From contig OX438755.1 of assembly GCA_949316235.1 (NCBI GenBank), forward strand, positions 17,994,151-18,058,150: a stretch of 64,000 nt of DNA. The letters run 5' to 3'. The DNA is from Oegoconia quadripuncta (taxonomy: Eukaryota; Arthropoda; Insecta; Lepidoptera; Autostichidae). Both the position numbers and the translations under genes were made by a program. Positions 34,401-41,140 of the stretch are shown here, piece by piece; position 1 is the first letter of the stretch; every line of letters starts with the position of its first letter. Under the pieces are notes generated by a model. The model ran no database searches. It was not told where the DNA came from and saw only the letters and a program-made list of their open reading frames with translations.

Positions 34401-35385
34401 TCACTCTTTTTCAAACCTTTATAATTTAATAATTTTGAAATTATATGAGTCTATTAATTTGCAGCCCACAATGCCTACAGTATACTTCAATACGTTAGGT
34501 AACGTACTGAATAACTCCTTTCGTTATTTAGGTAAATAACGAAAGGAGTTATTCAGTACCGGTAATAGAACACATTTCGAAAGATTTTTTTTGTCAGTGT
34601 TTAAAAAAGATATTTTTCTTTGTAATAAAATATATACTAAATAATCTCCTTCGTTGTAACGCATTTATGTATGTAGGCTGAAAACTAATATACAGTCTAA
34701 TAATTTCAAAACTATTAAATTATAAAGGCTTCAAAATTATGTTTTTACGGGTTCATGCAGTCAGAGCCGTTCGGTTACTTAAAAATGGCGTCAAAGAATG
34801 AGTGTCCGACTACGCCAGTTTAATGTTTATAATTATAGTTATAAATTGTTTAATTAAAACTTGCTTCTGATAAATAATCAAGTCGTTTTAATAACAAAAA
34901 TAAGTGTAACTTTTTTTCAGTTCGCCTTAATTTTGAAAAACTAAAATAACATTGCTGTTAAAAATAACATTTCGTTTTCGTAAACAAAAAGTGATTATCC
35001 ATACACAAGTAATATTTTAGGCAAACAGTTATAATAATAAATAACCTGGATAAGTGTCATTTCTTTTCTGTGGAACTACGCCCATAATCTTCCCCTAACG
35101 CGGGAGAACCTAACTTATATAAAACAAAACAAAATTAGCAGTAGCGCATGCGTGCGGGATATTTAAGGAAGGGCATGCAAAATGCAGCATGCCAAATAGC
35201 TGTACCAAGTAGCTGTAATTTATTTACCTGTACGAAGAAAAAGCAACGTCCCGAGAGAATCCTGTCGATGTTAATAGTATGTATGCAAAACTAAATCCAG
35301 CAGATATTCCGATCACCAGTGTTAGCACAAAACGACGACCCATCACCCGACCTTCCGCCTGCACAAGGTTTGGCATCACCATCAT
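16284..35385 (-). CDS. C1GALT1: Core-1 beta-1,3-galactosyltransferase-like gene (paralogue B), complete, 365 aa
   Basis: Seven coding exons in transcript order: 35385-35228, 27655-27423, 25511-25373, 21101-21005, 19165-19039, 18045-17891 and 16472-16284. Together they are 1098 nt, a 365-aa protein plus stop, the usual T-synthase length. A short cytoplasmic N-terminus and one hydrophobic signal anchor (about residues 17-41, [20 protein letters not shown]) imply a type II Golgi membrane enzyme. Then come a stem, [39 protein letters not shown] (metal/UDP site), [31 protein letters not shown] and [14 protein letters not shown]. All junctions are GT-AG and in frame. The start is the first of two adjacent ATGs. 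The tail is short and Ala/Val-rich. The role inferred from the family is core-1 (T antigen) O-glycan synthesis. Confidence 0.95.
16802..17136 (-). mobile_element. tRNA-derived SINE, family 1 (near full length)
   Basis: On the plus strand it runs from 'atgcacaacgggttgttact' through 'tgatgttaagtgatgatgagg', 'ggaggactagctatcttatc' and 'gatcaaacccgcgacctccg' to the tRNA-like head ending ggaggcgg. The B-box complement is gggatcaaaccc. It lies in the last intron of paralogue B. Confidence 0.85.
17891..18045 (-). CDS. C1GALT1: C1GALT1-like B exon 6
   Basis: Acceptor 'ctttcag', donor 'gtaag'. Encodes [31 protein letters not shown] and [15 protein letters not shown]. The exon is 155 nt, as in paralogue A. 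It is notably GC-rich for the region. Confidence 0.93.
18290..18785 (+). mobile_element. CR1/Jockey-like LINE 3' end
   Basis: Begins in the C-terminal codons ([19 protein letters not shown]; compare [15 protein letters not shown] of 24429-25227) and runs through the 3' untranslated part. The latter includes the inverted counterpart of 'gccgcttcttttcccacaaatgatttcc' and 'gtagcttggacatactgac', also present at 24478-24640. It ends 'cttacgaaaataaaaa'. It abuts the SINE at 18786. Confidence 0.7.
18786..19020 (-). mobile_element. SINE family 1, head-truncated copy
   Basis: 'aatgcacaaagagtcacttg' through 'gatgttaagtgaagatga', 'gactggctatcttatctctg' and 'gtggtagctcaggggggcat'. The tRNA-like head is absent, so the copy is 5'-truncated. 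It ends about 20 nt from the exon at 19039. Confidence 0.75.
19039..19165 (-). CDS. C1GALT1: C1GALT1-like B exon 5
   Basis: Acceptor 'gtttcag', donor 'gtatg'. Encodes [20 protein letters not shown] ... [16 protein letters not shown]. The exon is 127 nt, the same length and phase as paralogue A. Confidence 0.93.
19440..19625 (-). other. GC-rich island of unknown nature
   Basis: About 185 bp of markedly GC-rich sequence (cgctcgccgccggcgcttgc and similar) in AT-rich surroundings. Minus-strand frames are open: one gives a Gly/Arg/Lys-rich run ([20 protein letters not shown], then poly-Arg/Lys). It may be a promoter-like CpG block or coding remnant of the surrounding TIR element. No family identified. 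Confidence 0.35.
19708..20570 (-). mobile_element. RTE-like LINE fragment (reverse transcriptase C-terminal half)
   Basis: A 243-codon frame (20561-19830) starts [23 protein letters not shown] and continues [15 protein letters not shown], then [40 protein letters not shown] and [20 protein letters not shown], ending in a GRGRPRRT motif. YADD is the RT catalytic loop and the C-terminal block is typical of RTE-like LINEs. The 5' part is truncated. A 3' untranslated 'gtgtcaggatcgtagcaagtg' segment follows. It lies in an intron of paralogue B. Confidence 0.85.
20707..20822 (-). mobile_element. tRNA-derived SINE, family 2 (fragment)
   Basis: 'catccataattcgggtacacg' ... 'gggattcgaacccgcgacct' ... 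'ctaaccactacaccgaacag' is the reverse complement of the head and middle of the SINE seen intact at 54397-54640. It directly adjoins the MITE at 20823. Confidence 0.7.
20823..20962. mobile_element. Short MITE with 'ATTACATAACTTCATCG' inverted ends
   Basis: Left 'ggttctattacataatttcatcgttatcg' and right 'cgataacgatatctatgaagttatgtaat' are inverted copies. The interior has 'gtttctcattggtcaacgtaatcg'. Copies are also at 22077-22208 and (partial) 23500-23575. It lies in paralogue B intron 4, close to the exon at 21005. Confidence 0.7.
21005..21101 (-). CDS. C1GALT1: C1GALT1-like B exon 4
   Basis: Acceptor 'gtttcag', donor 'gttag'. Encodes [20 protein letters not shown] and [11 protein letters not shown]. 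The exon is 97 nt, one codon shorter than in paralogue A. FKPFTKQ-GYMSGG at the junction is closer to the canonical family sequence than paralogue A's ATGTSH-EYMSGG. Confidence 0.93.
21238..21965 (-). mobile_element. CR1/Jockey-like LINE 3' end (ORF2 C-terminus)
   Basis: Frames on the minus strand (22000-21788 and 21768-21295, separated by a frameshift) encode [20 protein letters not shown], then [31 protein letters not shown], the block ending [20 protein letters not shown], and [13 protein letters not shown]. This is the usual RT C-terminus of CR1/Jockey-type LINEs. The 3' end includes the 'cgggtcacctgatggaaagc' segment and a T-run (poly-A on the element strand). A second 3' end of the same family is at 56836-57019. 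Confidence 0.8.
21978..22076 (-). mobile_element. SINE family 2 fragment (second composite copy)
   Basis: 'catccataactcgggtacacg' ... 'attcatcacacaaacacgtg' ... 'ctaaccactacaccaaacag', internally deleted relative to 20707-20822 and again fused to the same MITE. Confidence 0.65.
22077..22208. mobile_element. Short MITE with 'ATTACATAACTTCATCG' ends (second copy)
   Basis: 'ggttctattacataatttcat' to 'cgataccgatgaagttacgtaatc', same interior 'acggtttctcattggtcaacg' as 20823-20962. Confidence 0.65.
22777..22993 (+). mobile_element. tRNA-derived SINE, family 2
   Basis: Head 'gacgaccggttggtttagtg' with A-box-like start and B box ggttcgaatccc; body 'aaatgtttgtgtgatgaata' and 'ttatccgttatctagtatcc'; tail 'gaagtgtccgaaatatt' plus poly-A. 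The tRNA-like region is too diverged and too poorly folded to be a tRNA gene. Confidence 0.8.
23278..23330. repeat. Dispersed lepidopteran repeat end (aaccgacttcaaaaaaggagg)
   Basis: 'ttaaccgacttcaaaaaagg' followed by 'aggaggttctgcattcgg' is a string I recognise as highly repeated in moth and butterfly genomes. A related piece is at 44215-44430. Element class not assigned. Confidence 0.45.
23500..23575. mobile_element. Partial copy of the 'ATTACATAACTTCATCG' MITE
   Basis: 'acggtttctcattggtcaat' and 'cgatgacatatcgatgaagttgcac' align with the right half of 20823-20962. Confidence 0.5.
23602..23944. mobile_element. MITE with 'TTAGGCCCGTATTAATAAA' terminal inverted repeats
   Basis: Left end ttaggcccgtattaataaa and right end tttattaatacgggcctaa are exact inverted copies. 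The interior contains inverted 'ctcaagattgag'-type blocks near both ends. It is 343 bp and non-coding. A shorter relative is at 9032-9180. Confidence 0.75.
24194..25324. mobile_element. Long-TIR 'TACAGGGTGAC' element split by a LINE
   Basis: The left arm from 24194 (tacagggtgactggaaatta, ggcggaaccgttaatgggtg, ctactgtcctaaagttaat) recurs inverted at about 25227-25324 (ttaggacagtaggtct ... ccgccactaatttcctgtcaccctgta). The arms are about 100 bp and very similar. The LINE at 24429-25227 lies between them. A short internal piece (24305-24420) is the rest of the original element. Confidence 0.75.
24429..25227 (-). mobile_element. CR1/Jockey-like LINE 3' end nested in TIR element
   Basis: The minus-strand frame 25213-24695 (172 codons; [60 protein letters not shown] ... 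[17 protein letters not shown]) is the open, 5'-truncated C-terminal end of a LINE reverse transcriptase. The 3' untranslated part ends in a poly-A run and four (TTTGAA)-like units. TAACTTT flanks both sides (24422-24428 and 25228-25234), a likely 7-bp target duplication. It lies in intron 3-4 of paralogue B. Confidence 0.8.
25373..25511 (-). CDS. C1GALT1: C1GALT1-like B exon 3: DDD motif
   Basis: Acceptor 'tttccag', donor 'gtgag'. Encodes [20 protein letters not shown], the [20 protein letters not shown] segment and ADDD-T, the metal/nucleotide-sugar site. The exon is 139 nt, the same as paralogue A. Confidence 0.94.
25755..25826. mobile_element. Half copy of the 'AGCATGACA' MITE
   Basis: 'agcatgacagtcgcgataaa' ... 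'atttgtcctgctcattcact' matches one half of 32728-32852. It runs into 'tacaggatgaatttgaattcgtg', the end of the element type seen at 41730-41989. Confidence 0.55.
25875..26206 (+). mobile_element. tRNA-derived SINE, family 1 (near full length, plus strand)
   Basis: Head GCCGCCTCCGTGGCTCAATG, B box ggttcgatccc (25930-25940), body 'gtttggttggtggtagggca', 'gtccgcctggctacctacca', 'gacctcatcttcacttaaca' and 'aggtgtgattgaggtcaag'. Best reference copy for the family in this window. It lies in intron 2-3 of paralogue B. Confidence 0.88.
26972..27319 (-). mobile_element. SINE family 1 copy with inverted-duplicated head
   Basis: On the plus strand: 'atgcataacgggttagcact' ... 'taagatggtggtagctagcc' ... 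'gatcaaacccgcgact' ... 'gagccacggaggcggtta'. The head carries an extra inverted copy: gtggctcaatgt (27281-27292) and acattgagccac (27299-27310) form a perfect 12-bp hairpin absent from the other copies. Confidence 0.85.
27423..27655 (-). CDS. C1GALT1: C1GALT1-like B exon 2: stem and start of catalytic domain
   Basis: Acceptor 'ccttccag' before 27655; donor 'gtaatg' after 27423. A polar stem rich in S, D, E and R ([15 protein letters not shown]...) leads to the first conserved T-synthase block [32 protein letters not shown] and VFMSTEE. The exon is 233 nt. Confidence 0.92.
27815..28286 (-). mobile_element. SINE family 1, diverged and expanded copy
   Basis: The ends match ('tgtatgcacaaagggttagc' left, 'gatccacagaggcggtta' right), with 'gtggtagctagcctgacgga' and 'gaatcgaaccagcaacttcc' inside. 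The middle (27870-28120) has unrelated inserted sequence. Confidence 0.6.
28287..28800. other. Intron sequence, nothing recognised
   Basis: Part of intron 1 of paralogue B. I see no open frame, RNA gene or repeat relationship within the window. Confidence 0.4.
28803..29168. mobile_element. Complete MITE, 'TACCGGATGAGTTTTTTTACCG' family
   Basis: The left end 'tatgccgaatgagtttttttaccgtaagg' is inverted at the right end 'ccttacggtaaaaaaactcatccggtata', and the similarity continues inward ('taagtgaaatagaaggtattggcat' / 'gccaataacttgtatttcacttac'). About 366 bp, non-coding. Other copies: 765-806 (one end), 11517-11850 and 14635-15384. Confidence 0.8.
29169..30383. other. AT-rich intron sequence
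   Basis: Part of intron 1 of paralogue B; no gene, RNA or clear repeat seen. Confidence 0.4.
30384..30784. mobile_element. Non-autonomous element with 'TTACCTATGAAATTGGCGTTTT' ends (mariner-like)
   Basis: Left ttacctatgaaattggagttt and right aaaacgccaatttcataggtaa are inverted copies, about 401 bp apart overall, flanked by T and A residues compatible with a TA target. The TIR length and TA-type context suggest Tc1/mariner. Enclosed frames are short and not recognisable as a transposase. Confidence 0.5.
30847..31150 (+). mobile_element. tRNA-derived SINE, family 3
   Basis: tRNA-like head 'cgtcggtatggctcagtag' with B-box-like 'ggttcgatgtcc'; body 'ggtgaaggaaaacatcgtgagg', 'ggcatgtgaagtctccaacc', 'ccgcactgggccagcgtggc' and 'tgcagtgggatgtctacgg'; ends in a 'tgatgatgatgac' tail. 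This tail type is common in lepidopteran SINEs. A second, 5'-truncated copy is at 55414-55605. Confidence 0.8.
31638..31915. mobile_element. MITE with 'TATAGGGTGACATT' inverted ends
   Basis: Left 'tatagggtgacattgaattag' and right 'ctaattaaatgtcaccctgtata' are inverted copies; about 278 bp with a T/A-rich interior. It shares the TACAGGGTGAC terminus with 24194-25324 and 41730-41989. Confidence 0.7.
32326..32390 (-). mobile_element. SINE family 1 tail fragment
   Basis: 'atgcacaacggattggtact' and 'cctgatgttaagtgaagatg' only. Confidence 0.6.
32728..32852. mobile_element. MITE with 'AGCATGA(C/T)ATCG' inverted ends
   Basis: Begins agcatgatatcgtttgtcgcg and ends cgcgacataacgtatatcacgcttgtcatgct; 125 bp, an inverted-repeat structure throughout. 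Family copies at 16044-16169 and 36922-37035. Confidence 0.7.
32853..35227. other. First-intron sequence of paralogue B, mostly unrecognised
   Basis: It holds a 'acggaaccctcagtgcacga' dispersed-repeat string near 33575 and the perfect hairpin at 34504-34559. Short open frames here have no coding character. Confidence 0.4.
34504..34559. repeat. Perfect 27-bp palindrome with 2-nt loop
   Basis: Arm gtactgaataactcctttcg...ta (34504-34530) is followed by GG and its exact reverse complement (34533-34559). No terminal repeat or target duplication is visible. It lies in intron 1 of paralogue B, about 670 nt from the exon 1 donor. Confidence 0.9.
35228..35385 (-). CDS. C1GALT1: C1GALT1-like B exon 1: signal anchor
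   Basis: ATG at 35385 (a second in-frame ATG follows at once, a third two codons later). Encodes [18 protein letters not shown], then the hydrophobic anchor and a short lumenal stem. Donor 'gtaaata' follows 35228. The exon leaves AG of an Arg codon, completed by the next exon. Confidence 0.9.
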
Positions 35386-35965
35386 TGTTCGAAAAAAAGG
35401 GAAGAGAAAGAAAAGTTTCCTTTTCCTACACTTTTTTTTTCGAATGTGACAGTGAGTTCGCGCGCAAGTGTGTTCGCGCGCCGAGCTAGCGGGACATTGT
35501 GTTAAGATATTTGTATTGTAATAATATAATTCGTTTACTTTTCAATGAGTGGTGTGTGGAGTGTTTCAGTTTTGTAGTCCATTGTATATACAGAGTGATT
35601 TAATGTTACTCTTTATTTGATGATATTCCCCTGAATTTGATGCGTGTCCGACACGCGCTCAATCAGTTTTTATCGTACACTTCAACGTTCAGACACGTAA
35701 CTGCGTTGATTGTAAGAAAAAGTCATTAGTTAATAAATATGACCTAATTAGTATGTTCGACATTTAAAATGACTAAAGTGCATCAAATAAATAATATTCC
35801 CAACAACAAACGCCAAAATTGTGACGTTTTTTTTATAATTACTTATATACTATATACTAAGACCGTCTCCCTACACAAAGCGGTTGACTAAGTATGGACA
35901 TTGTTATCTTATTATAGCATGACTGACTCAAAATATTCCTTTGTGGTTTCGCCTAAGCGAAACTA

Positions 35966-36009
35966 TTTAGTTGTAATTGAAGATTCTACAAACTTCAATT
36001 ACAACTAAA
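35966..36009. repeat. Perfect 17-bp inverted repeat
   Basis: tttagttgtaattgaag (35966-35982) and its exact complement (35993-36009), 10-nt spacer, about 600 nt upstream of the start of paralogue B. Confidence 0.8.
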
Positions 36010-36213
36010 CTATAACCCTAAATTTTCCCTCGAACGGCTTATAGCTTTAGTATTCAAAAAGGTAAACAACTTTGGTTGTACGACTTTAAAAATTTTAGAC
36101 TTTCTCATATAACATTGTGATTAGGTAAATTAATTTAAGGCATTAATTGTTTTTTTGTGAATTTCTAAAAGTCATAAACAAATGTTGCTTGCCTCAATAT
36201 TGTACTATATATT

Positions 36214-36445
36214 CGACACCCGATTGATGTAGTGGATAGTGATCCTGTCAGCGAAACCAACGGTTGCGGGTTCGAATCCCGCGAGGGATAAATATTTGTG
36301 TGATGAATATGAATATTTATTTCCGAAACATGGGTGTTTATATAAATATTTATGTATGTTTATCCGTTATCTAGTATCCATAGTACAAGTTTGGCTTACT
36401 TTGGGACTAGATGATTGGTGTAAGTGTCCGAAATATTTATTTACA
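36214..36445 (+). mobile_element. tRNA-derived SINE, family 2
   Basis: 'gacacccgattgatgtagtg' head, 'cggttgcgggttcgaatccc' B-box region, body as in 22777-22993, ending 'gtaagtgtccgaaatattta'. Confidence 0.8.
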
Positions 36446-36921
36446 TCTGGCGGCCTACACAAAAGTTAATCCTTGTTACTTGTACACGCCGCCACACGAC
36501 GATCGTAAGCCTTCTAATGTAAGTAGGTCTCGCTACGGCCATATTTCCGGTAAAGTCGCGCGGCCTACTTAAACTGGGTATACTAACAATGTACGAGGAA
36601 AGAAGTTCAAATTACGGATCGAAACGAAATCGGTCACTATCAAAATCATGTTAACAGTCGATGGTCATATTATTAGATAGATTCTCATTCTCATTGTGAA
36701 TATAGTTATGCTTCACTTTTCTAGAAACAAAATGCTGACTTTACCAAAAACTATATACGATACGTATACGTATACATACGTGTGCTGGTTATGTATTTAA
36801 ACGGACTTATGAATCCAGTGCTGCGAAAATATGGAGCAGTCATATAAAGCAATGACAACTTTTATCTGGAGTGCACTTGATTGATTATCGTAACATAAGT
36901 TTAAGTAAAATTACGTTATTT

Positions 36922-37035
36922 GTACGATAAACATTTGTCGCGCGAGATAATATTTGTCCTGCTCATTCACTTAGACGAAATATACAACTATTCCACTCTC
37001 ACTCCTACGTCGCACGCGACTGGCGATGTCATGCT
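36922..37035. mobile_element. MITE of the 'AGCATGACATCG' family
   Basis: 'acgataaacatttgtcgcgc' to 'gactggcgatgtcatgct' with the interior 'gtcctgctcattcacttaga' in inverted orientation relative to 32728-32852. Confidence 0.65.
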
Positions 37036-37212
37036 ACTGGAGAAGTTATCTTTATTTACTTGTCGGCCCGAGATATGCAGTCGTCGTCACGTCAAGCACG
37101 TCGTCAGCTATGGGCACATTTCAGGCAAATTTAGTGTCTTCAGTCCACTGGACTGCTGAGTATAGCCAAGTCAATCCTCTCCCGACACATCACATGCCTT
37201 GTATCCCTTTCC

Positions 37213-37413
37213 ATGGGAGAATGTATTGGCAATCGCAGATGTTTTATGAGCTCCGATCTTCTGGCACTGTTGCCCATCGTTCTGTTCATCTATGCTGTTA
37301 CCAATCCCAGTCACCTTTTATGGCAGCCACAAGAGACGGGCGAGCTGCTCCATTTTTTTGTTTTCGATAGGCCACGGAAACAATATGTGACTCACGGATG
37401 TCCCTCAGGTTAA
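37213..37413 (+). CDS. Orphan open frame resembling a signal-anchor exon
   Basis: 66 codons, MGECIGNRRCFMSSDLLALL then PIVLFIYAV, a hydrophobic segment at about residues 15-28, followed by a polar stretch ending KQYVTHGCPSG. Composition is less AT-rich and more coding-like than the surroundings. A GT lies one base into the codon after CPS. I recognise no family and see no partner exons. An overlapping frame (37026-37370) is open too, which weakens the case. It is followed at once by an RTE-like LINE fragment. Confidence 0.25.
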   Translation: MGECIGNRRCFMSSDLLALLPIVLFIYAVTNPSHLLWQPQETGELLHFFVFDRPRKQYVTHGCPSG

Positions 37414-37416
37414 AGG

Positions 37417-37860
37417 GCAAAATTTATAAATCCGTAATAAAACCTATTGTAATGTATGGATCGGAGCGTTGGGACATGAAGAAGAGGTATGAAAGAAAAT
37501 TGCATGCAACAGAGATGAGAATGTTGAGTGGAATGACGAAGATGAATAAAATAAATAGGTAATGAGCAGGTATGTAAGAGGGAGTTTAAAAGTGGCACCC
37601 GTGACAGGAAAGTTAAAAGGAAATAATTTGGTGTGGCATGGACATGTTATGAGGAGTGATGAAACGCATGTGACTAAGAGGGTAATGAATATGAAAGTCG
37701 ATGGATGGAAAGGAAGAGGAAGGAAAAGATGGATAGATTATGTGAGGGATCATATGAATGAAAGGGGCGATAATGATGAGGTGAGGCCAGAGAAGAATGG
37801 AAGAAAAAGATCTGCGCCGACCTGATAAATTGGGACCAGGGCAAGTGCAACGATAAATAT
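37417..37860 (+). mobile_element. RTE-like LINE 3' end, decayed
   Basis: Translation in shifting frames gives GKIYKSVIKPIVMYGSERWD, ATEMRMLSGMTKMNKI, then NNLVWHGHVMRSDETHVTKR, KGRGRKRWIDYVRDHMNERG: the C-terminal RTE-like reverse transcriptase block. The 3' end 'ctgcgccgacctgataaatt' and 'gggaccagggcaag' recurs at about 57572-57610. Stops and frameshifts make it a pseudo-copy. Confidence 0.75.
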
Positions 37861-38639
37861 AATTGATATTATATTTGTCGTTGCACAGAACCACAAAACC
37901 ACCTTCAGAAATACAAAGGTTACCTCGGTTTAGCAAAAATATAACAATAAAATAAGCTTTATGTGAACTGTCAAAAATAGGGAAAAAGTCGACTACTATA
38001 GATCCCTTGTGAATTCCTTTTTCAATCAAGCGCAGCATAAGATCATGACCAAAACACGAACCACTCTACGGATATTTTCAAGTAAAAAACTGGACAATGC
38101 AATTGACTTGCGAATCAAGGGATCAAGAAACTACATTTCGCCCGCGACTCTACACGGACTTCAAAGTTGAATAAAGAAAAAGGCACACGCACAGGGGACA
38201 ATTTATTACATCTATGTAGACGAGTGTATGATTTATTATTTTCCACCACAACATGCAAGTTTTAAGCACTCTTTATCTACTCTCGCCCAGCACAAAGTAG
38301 ATACGAAATTTCCAAAAGAATTTTCTGCCACATTCGACGTTTGGCCTTGGGACTAATTGATGCTCGTGGTCAATGTTTAATTTCAAATTGCAGCGCCTTA
38401 AATTGAAATGACAAAACTTTTGAAATGAAGGGTATCAAAACGCTTTCACTGCTTTAGTGAGAGTAGTAGACTTCATAACATTTCTCCCTAGTTCTGCGAC
38501 TTTGCATAATTTCAGTGTGAGATGATTACACGTCAGCAGAATTAAGACGCCAATCTGCAGACCTAGTTTGTGGAAAGTGCGTATCTTCGTGCGTGTAATT
38601 TAGAAACTTACTTGGTGGTAACGGGCGCATGGCACTGAA

Positions 38640-38995
38640 ACGTGGTCTTTCTATACTATGGGCCTCACAAAAAAGTTCAATTCGACTTCGACAACGACCT
38701 ATGGAGAGGACGATGTTCAGTGTTTCACTACGACGAATGAGGAAATCCGTAGGGAACGAATGTCACCAGCATAGGCCAGCGAGTTAGTAAGTTGAAGTGG
38801 CAGTGGATATGCAGGGCACCACAGGAAAGTGGAGACCACGCGACGGCAAGAGCAGCATAAGACGTCTACCTACAAGGTAAGGGGAATGAAAGAAGGTCAC
38901 TGGATGCAGGCCCCTTGCAACTGGTCACTCTGAAAATCTGTGAAGGACACCTATGTTCAGCACTTGTGCCTGATATGATGATGAATTTAGAAACT
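38640..38995 (+). mobile_element. RTE-like LINE 3' end of another family, decayed
   Basis: Translation shows FTTTNEEIRRERMSPA, SKLKWQWICR (compare the usual KLKWQWAGHIAR block) and downstream fragments including 'gcagcataagacgtctacct', with several frameshifts; it ends near 'cctgatatgatgatga'. Confidence 0.6.
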
Positions 38996-39194
38996 CTACA
39001 GGGTAGGCAGTACTGTCGTCAATCAATGTTACCTATCAATGTTTGATTCGTTGACTAGAGTGCGTTTCAACGAATAGTACCTATGGCGTTATGTTGGCTC
39101 CCCTGTCTTTCAAAGTCATTTTTCATTTGATTTTTGAAAAGTGGTGAAATAATGATGATGTTAAAGGTGAATAACTTTTGTTTTTTTTTTTTTA

Positions 39195-39400
39195 ATTAGA
39201 ATGGGATCGCTCTTGACCTTAATCTGGACTAATGTCGAGATAAGGTCTACGATGGAACGAGCTTTCCCAGAAGATGCCTATTTTGTGAGCGTGAAAAACG
39301 CAATGATGCCCCAGTAATTCCTTTAATACTGAATACAATACTGAAAAACATTGCTGCCAACATAACGCCATAGGCACTGTTCGATGCAACGCACTCTACC
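39195..39400 (-). mobile_element. Diverged SINE family 1 remnant
   Basis: 'aatgggatcgctcttgacct' ... 'gaacgagctttcccagaaga' ... 'aacattgctgccaacataac' follow the order of family-1 body motifs but are strongly diverged. Confidence 0.35.
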
Positions 39401-39949
39401 ACGTATTATTTTGTTAATTTTATTTACATTCCCTCTTTTGCGACAGCTCTACCCTCTTACATAACTAAATTAACATTCTATGGAACTTGCTAACTATGTA
39501 AACACCGCCATATTGAAATTGTCTCTGAATGATGAATTTACTAGTGATGGGCAAGACTCTTACTTACTCCTTTACTCATGTCTAACCATATCGAATAATA
39601 TAATACCGAAAGTAAAAAACAAGTCGATTTTACGAACTCTCGTGGCTATTTTACCAACAAATAATTACGGATCATTCAACCATGATTCAACATCTGTTTT
39701 GCTCCTGTATTTACTATGGTCCAGATAACGTATTATCCTGTTTTGATAAGAAATACTACGAATGTTACGAACTGTGTATTTAACTCGATGAGTCGAAAGA
39801 CAGTGCGGAATTTATAAATATTTTAGTTTAGGCGTTCGTTGAATAGCAATTTGAGTTCATTGTCGACCTAGTTATTGTTAGATGTCTATTGTTATAAGCC
39901 TATATACAAACAGTCCAGCGATCTTGGGTTTTTGTTATAAGACAAGGTT

Positions 39950-40495
39950 ATGTAGGATAATCAGGCCATTGGGTTCAATTCCCATCGGGGTACAAATTTA
40001 GTTCTCAGTTTGGTTTGTGCTAGGGCATATTTACAAGCTTTTATTTAACTTGCTGCATATGTATGTAAATATATATATTCGTTCAAAATTTTCAAGTCAA
40101 ATTGGAACCATCGTTTACCTAAGGGTCTGAAATTTTGCATGCTCATTCAGTTCTGCTGCCAATACATTTATATAATAGACATGAACTGATGCTACAGCCA
40201 GGATAGACTCCTAAGGGAATTTATAAACGAAATTTTGCATACACGGTTAGTTTGATAGTTAAATATGTTTTCACGACGACTGATGCTGTTGACAGGATTA
40301 ATTCCCCAAAAGCTAGATTTAAAAAATTTTTGCAGCAAGCAGCAAAGTTGACAGTATTTGTTTTCCGACTGTTTTAGATAAGATAGTAAAAGTAAGTTGT
40401 GGGTTCCGGGTGAGGGCGCATCCAACTTAGGCCTCATCTTCACTTAACATCGGGTGTGACGAAGATCAAACATTAACCCATTAGGCATAAAAAAG
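39950..40495 (+). mobile_element. SINE family 1 split by about 330 bp of other sequence
   Basis: The head part with ggttcaattccc and 'gtttggtttgtgctagggca' is at 39950-40030; the tail part 'ttttagataagatag...gggttccgggt...cctcatcttcacttaaca...ggcataaaaaa' is at 40360-40495, same orientation. The sequence between is not family 1. Confidence 0.5.
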
Positions 40496-40539
40496 GCAGT
40501 AACTGGTTATTAAATTAGCTTTACCCCGGAGTTCACATA

Positions 40540-40855
40540 AAAAAACCTTAATATTTTTTTTTTGCATGGATTATCACATCTGATTAAGCGAGATGACTCT
40601 GAAGGTCCAAAAACCCCCAATTTGGAGCTGAAACTGGCTATTCTGTCACAAACAGACGGAACACCAATGCTATCAACTGCTTCTTGCCCACAAAATTTCT
40701 TAGATAAGATCATGGCATATAAGTAGCAGGTGGATATTTAAAAATGCTTCTTCAGACATCTTAAAAAAATACATTCGCTGGGAATTAAACCCCCGACCTT
40801 AGTTTGTAAGCCCAATGTTTACATTGTAGTTCTATAGCCATTCTCCGTGGATTAG
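40540..40855 (-). mobile_element. SINE family 1, diverged copy
   Basis: 'tgcatggattatcacatctg' ... 'ctggctattctgtcacaaac' ... 'gctgggaattaaacccccga' ... 'gccattctccgtgg' follows the minus-orientation order with many substitutions. Confidence 0.5.
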
Positions 40856-40959
40856 AGAGCGTTCTGATCTCATCTCACTTGAGGATGTAAAACCGCGCGG
40901 TATTGCTCTGAGATCTTACACTTGGCCGTGGTTAGCAAAAATCTAAAACTGGTATTTTG

Positions 40960-41140
40960 GACACTCGTATACCATCTAGTACAAAACTGGATATGGGTAC
41001 ATCAATATTTAAATAAACAAACATCCATGACCTCGGAAATAAATTCATCATAAACATTTACCCCTAACGGGATTGAAACCTACAACCGTTGGTTTCGAAG
41101 ACAGCACTACCCTTCTACCACTAGACCAATCGGCAGTCAA
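40960..41140 (-). mobile_element. tRNA-derived SINE, family 2
   Basis: 'ttggacactcgtataccatc' ... 'aaacatccatgacctcggaa' ... 'gggattgaaacctacaaccg' ... 'ccactagaccaatcggcagtc' is the reverse complement of family 2 (head at the right end). Confidence 0.7.
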
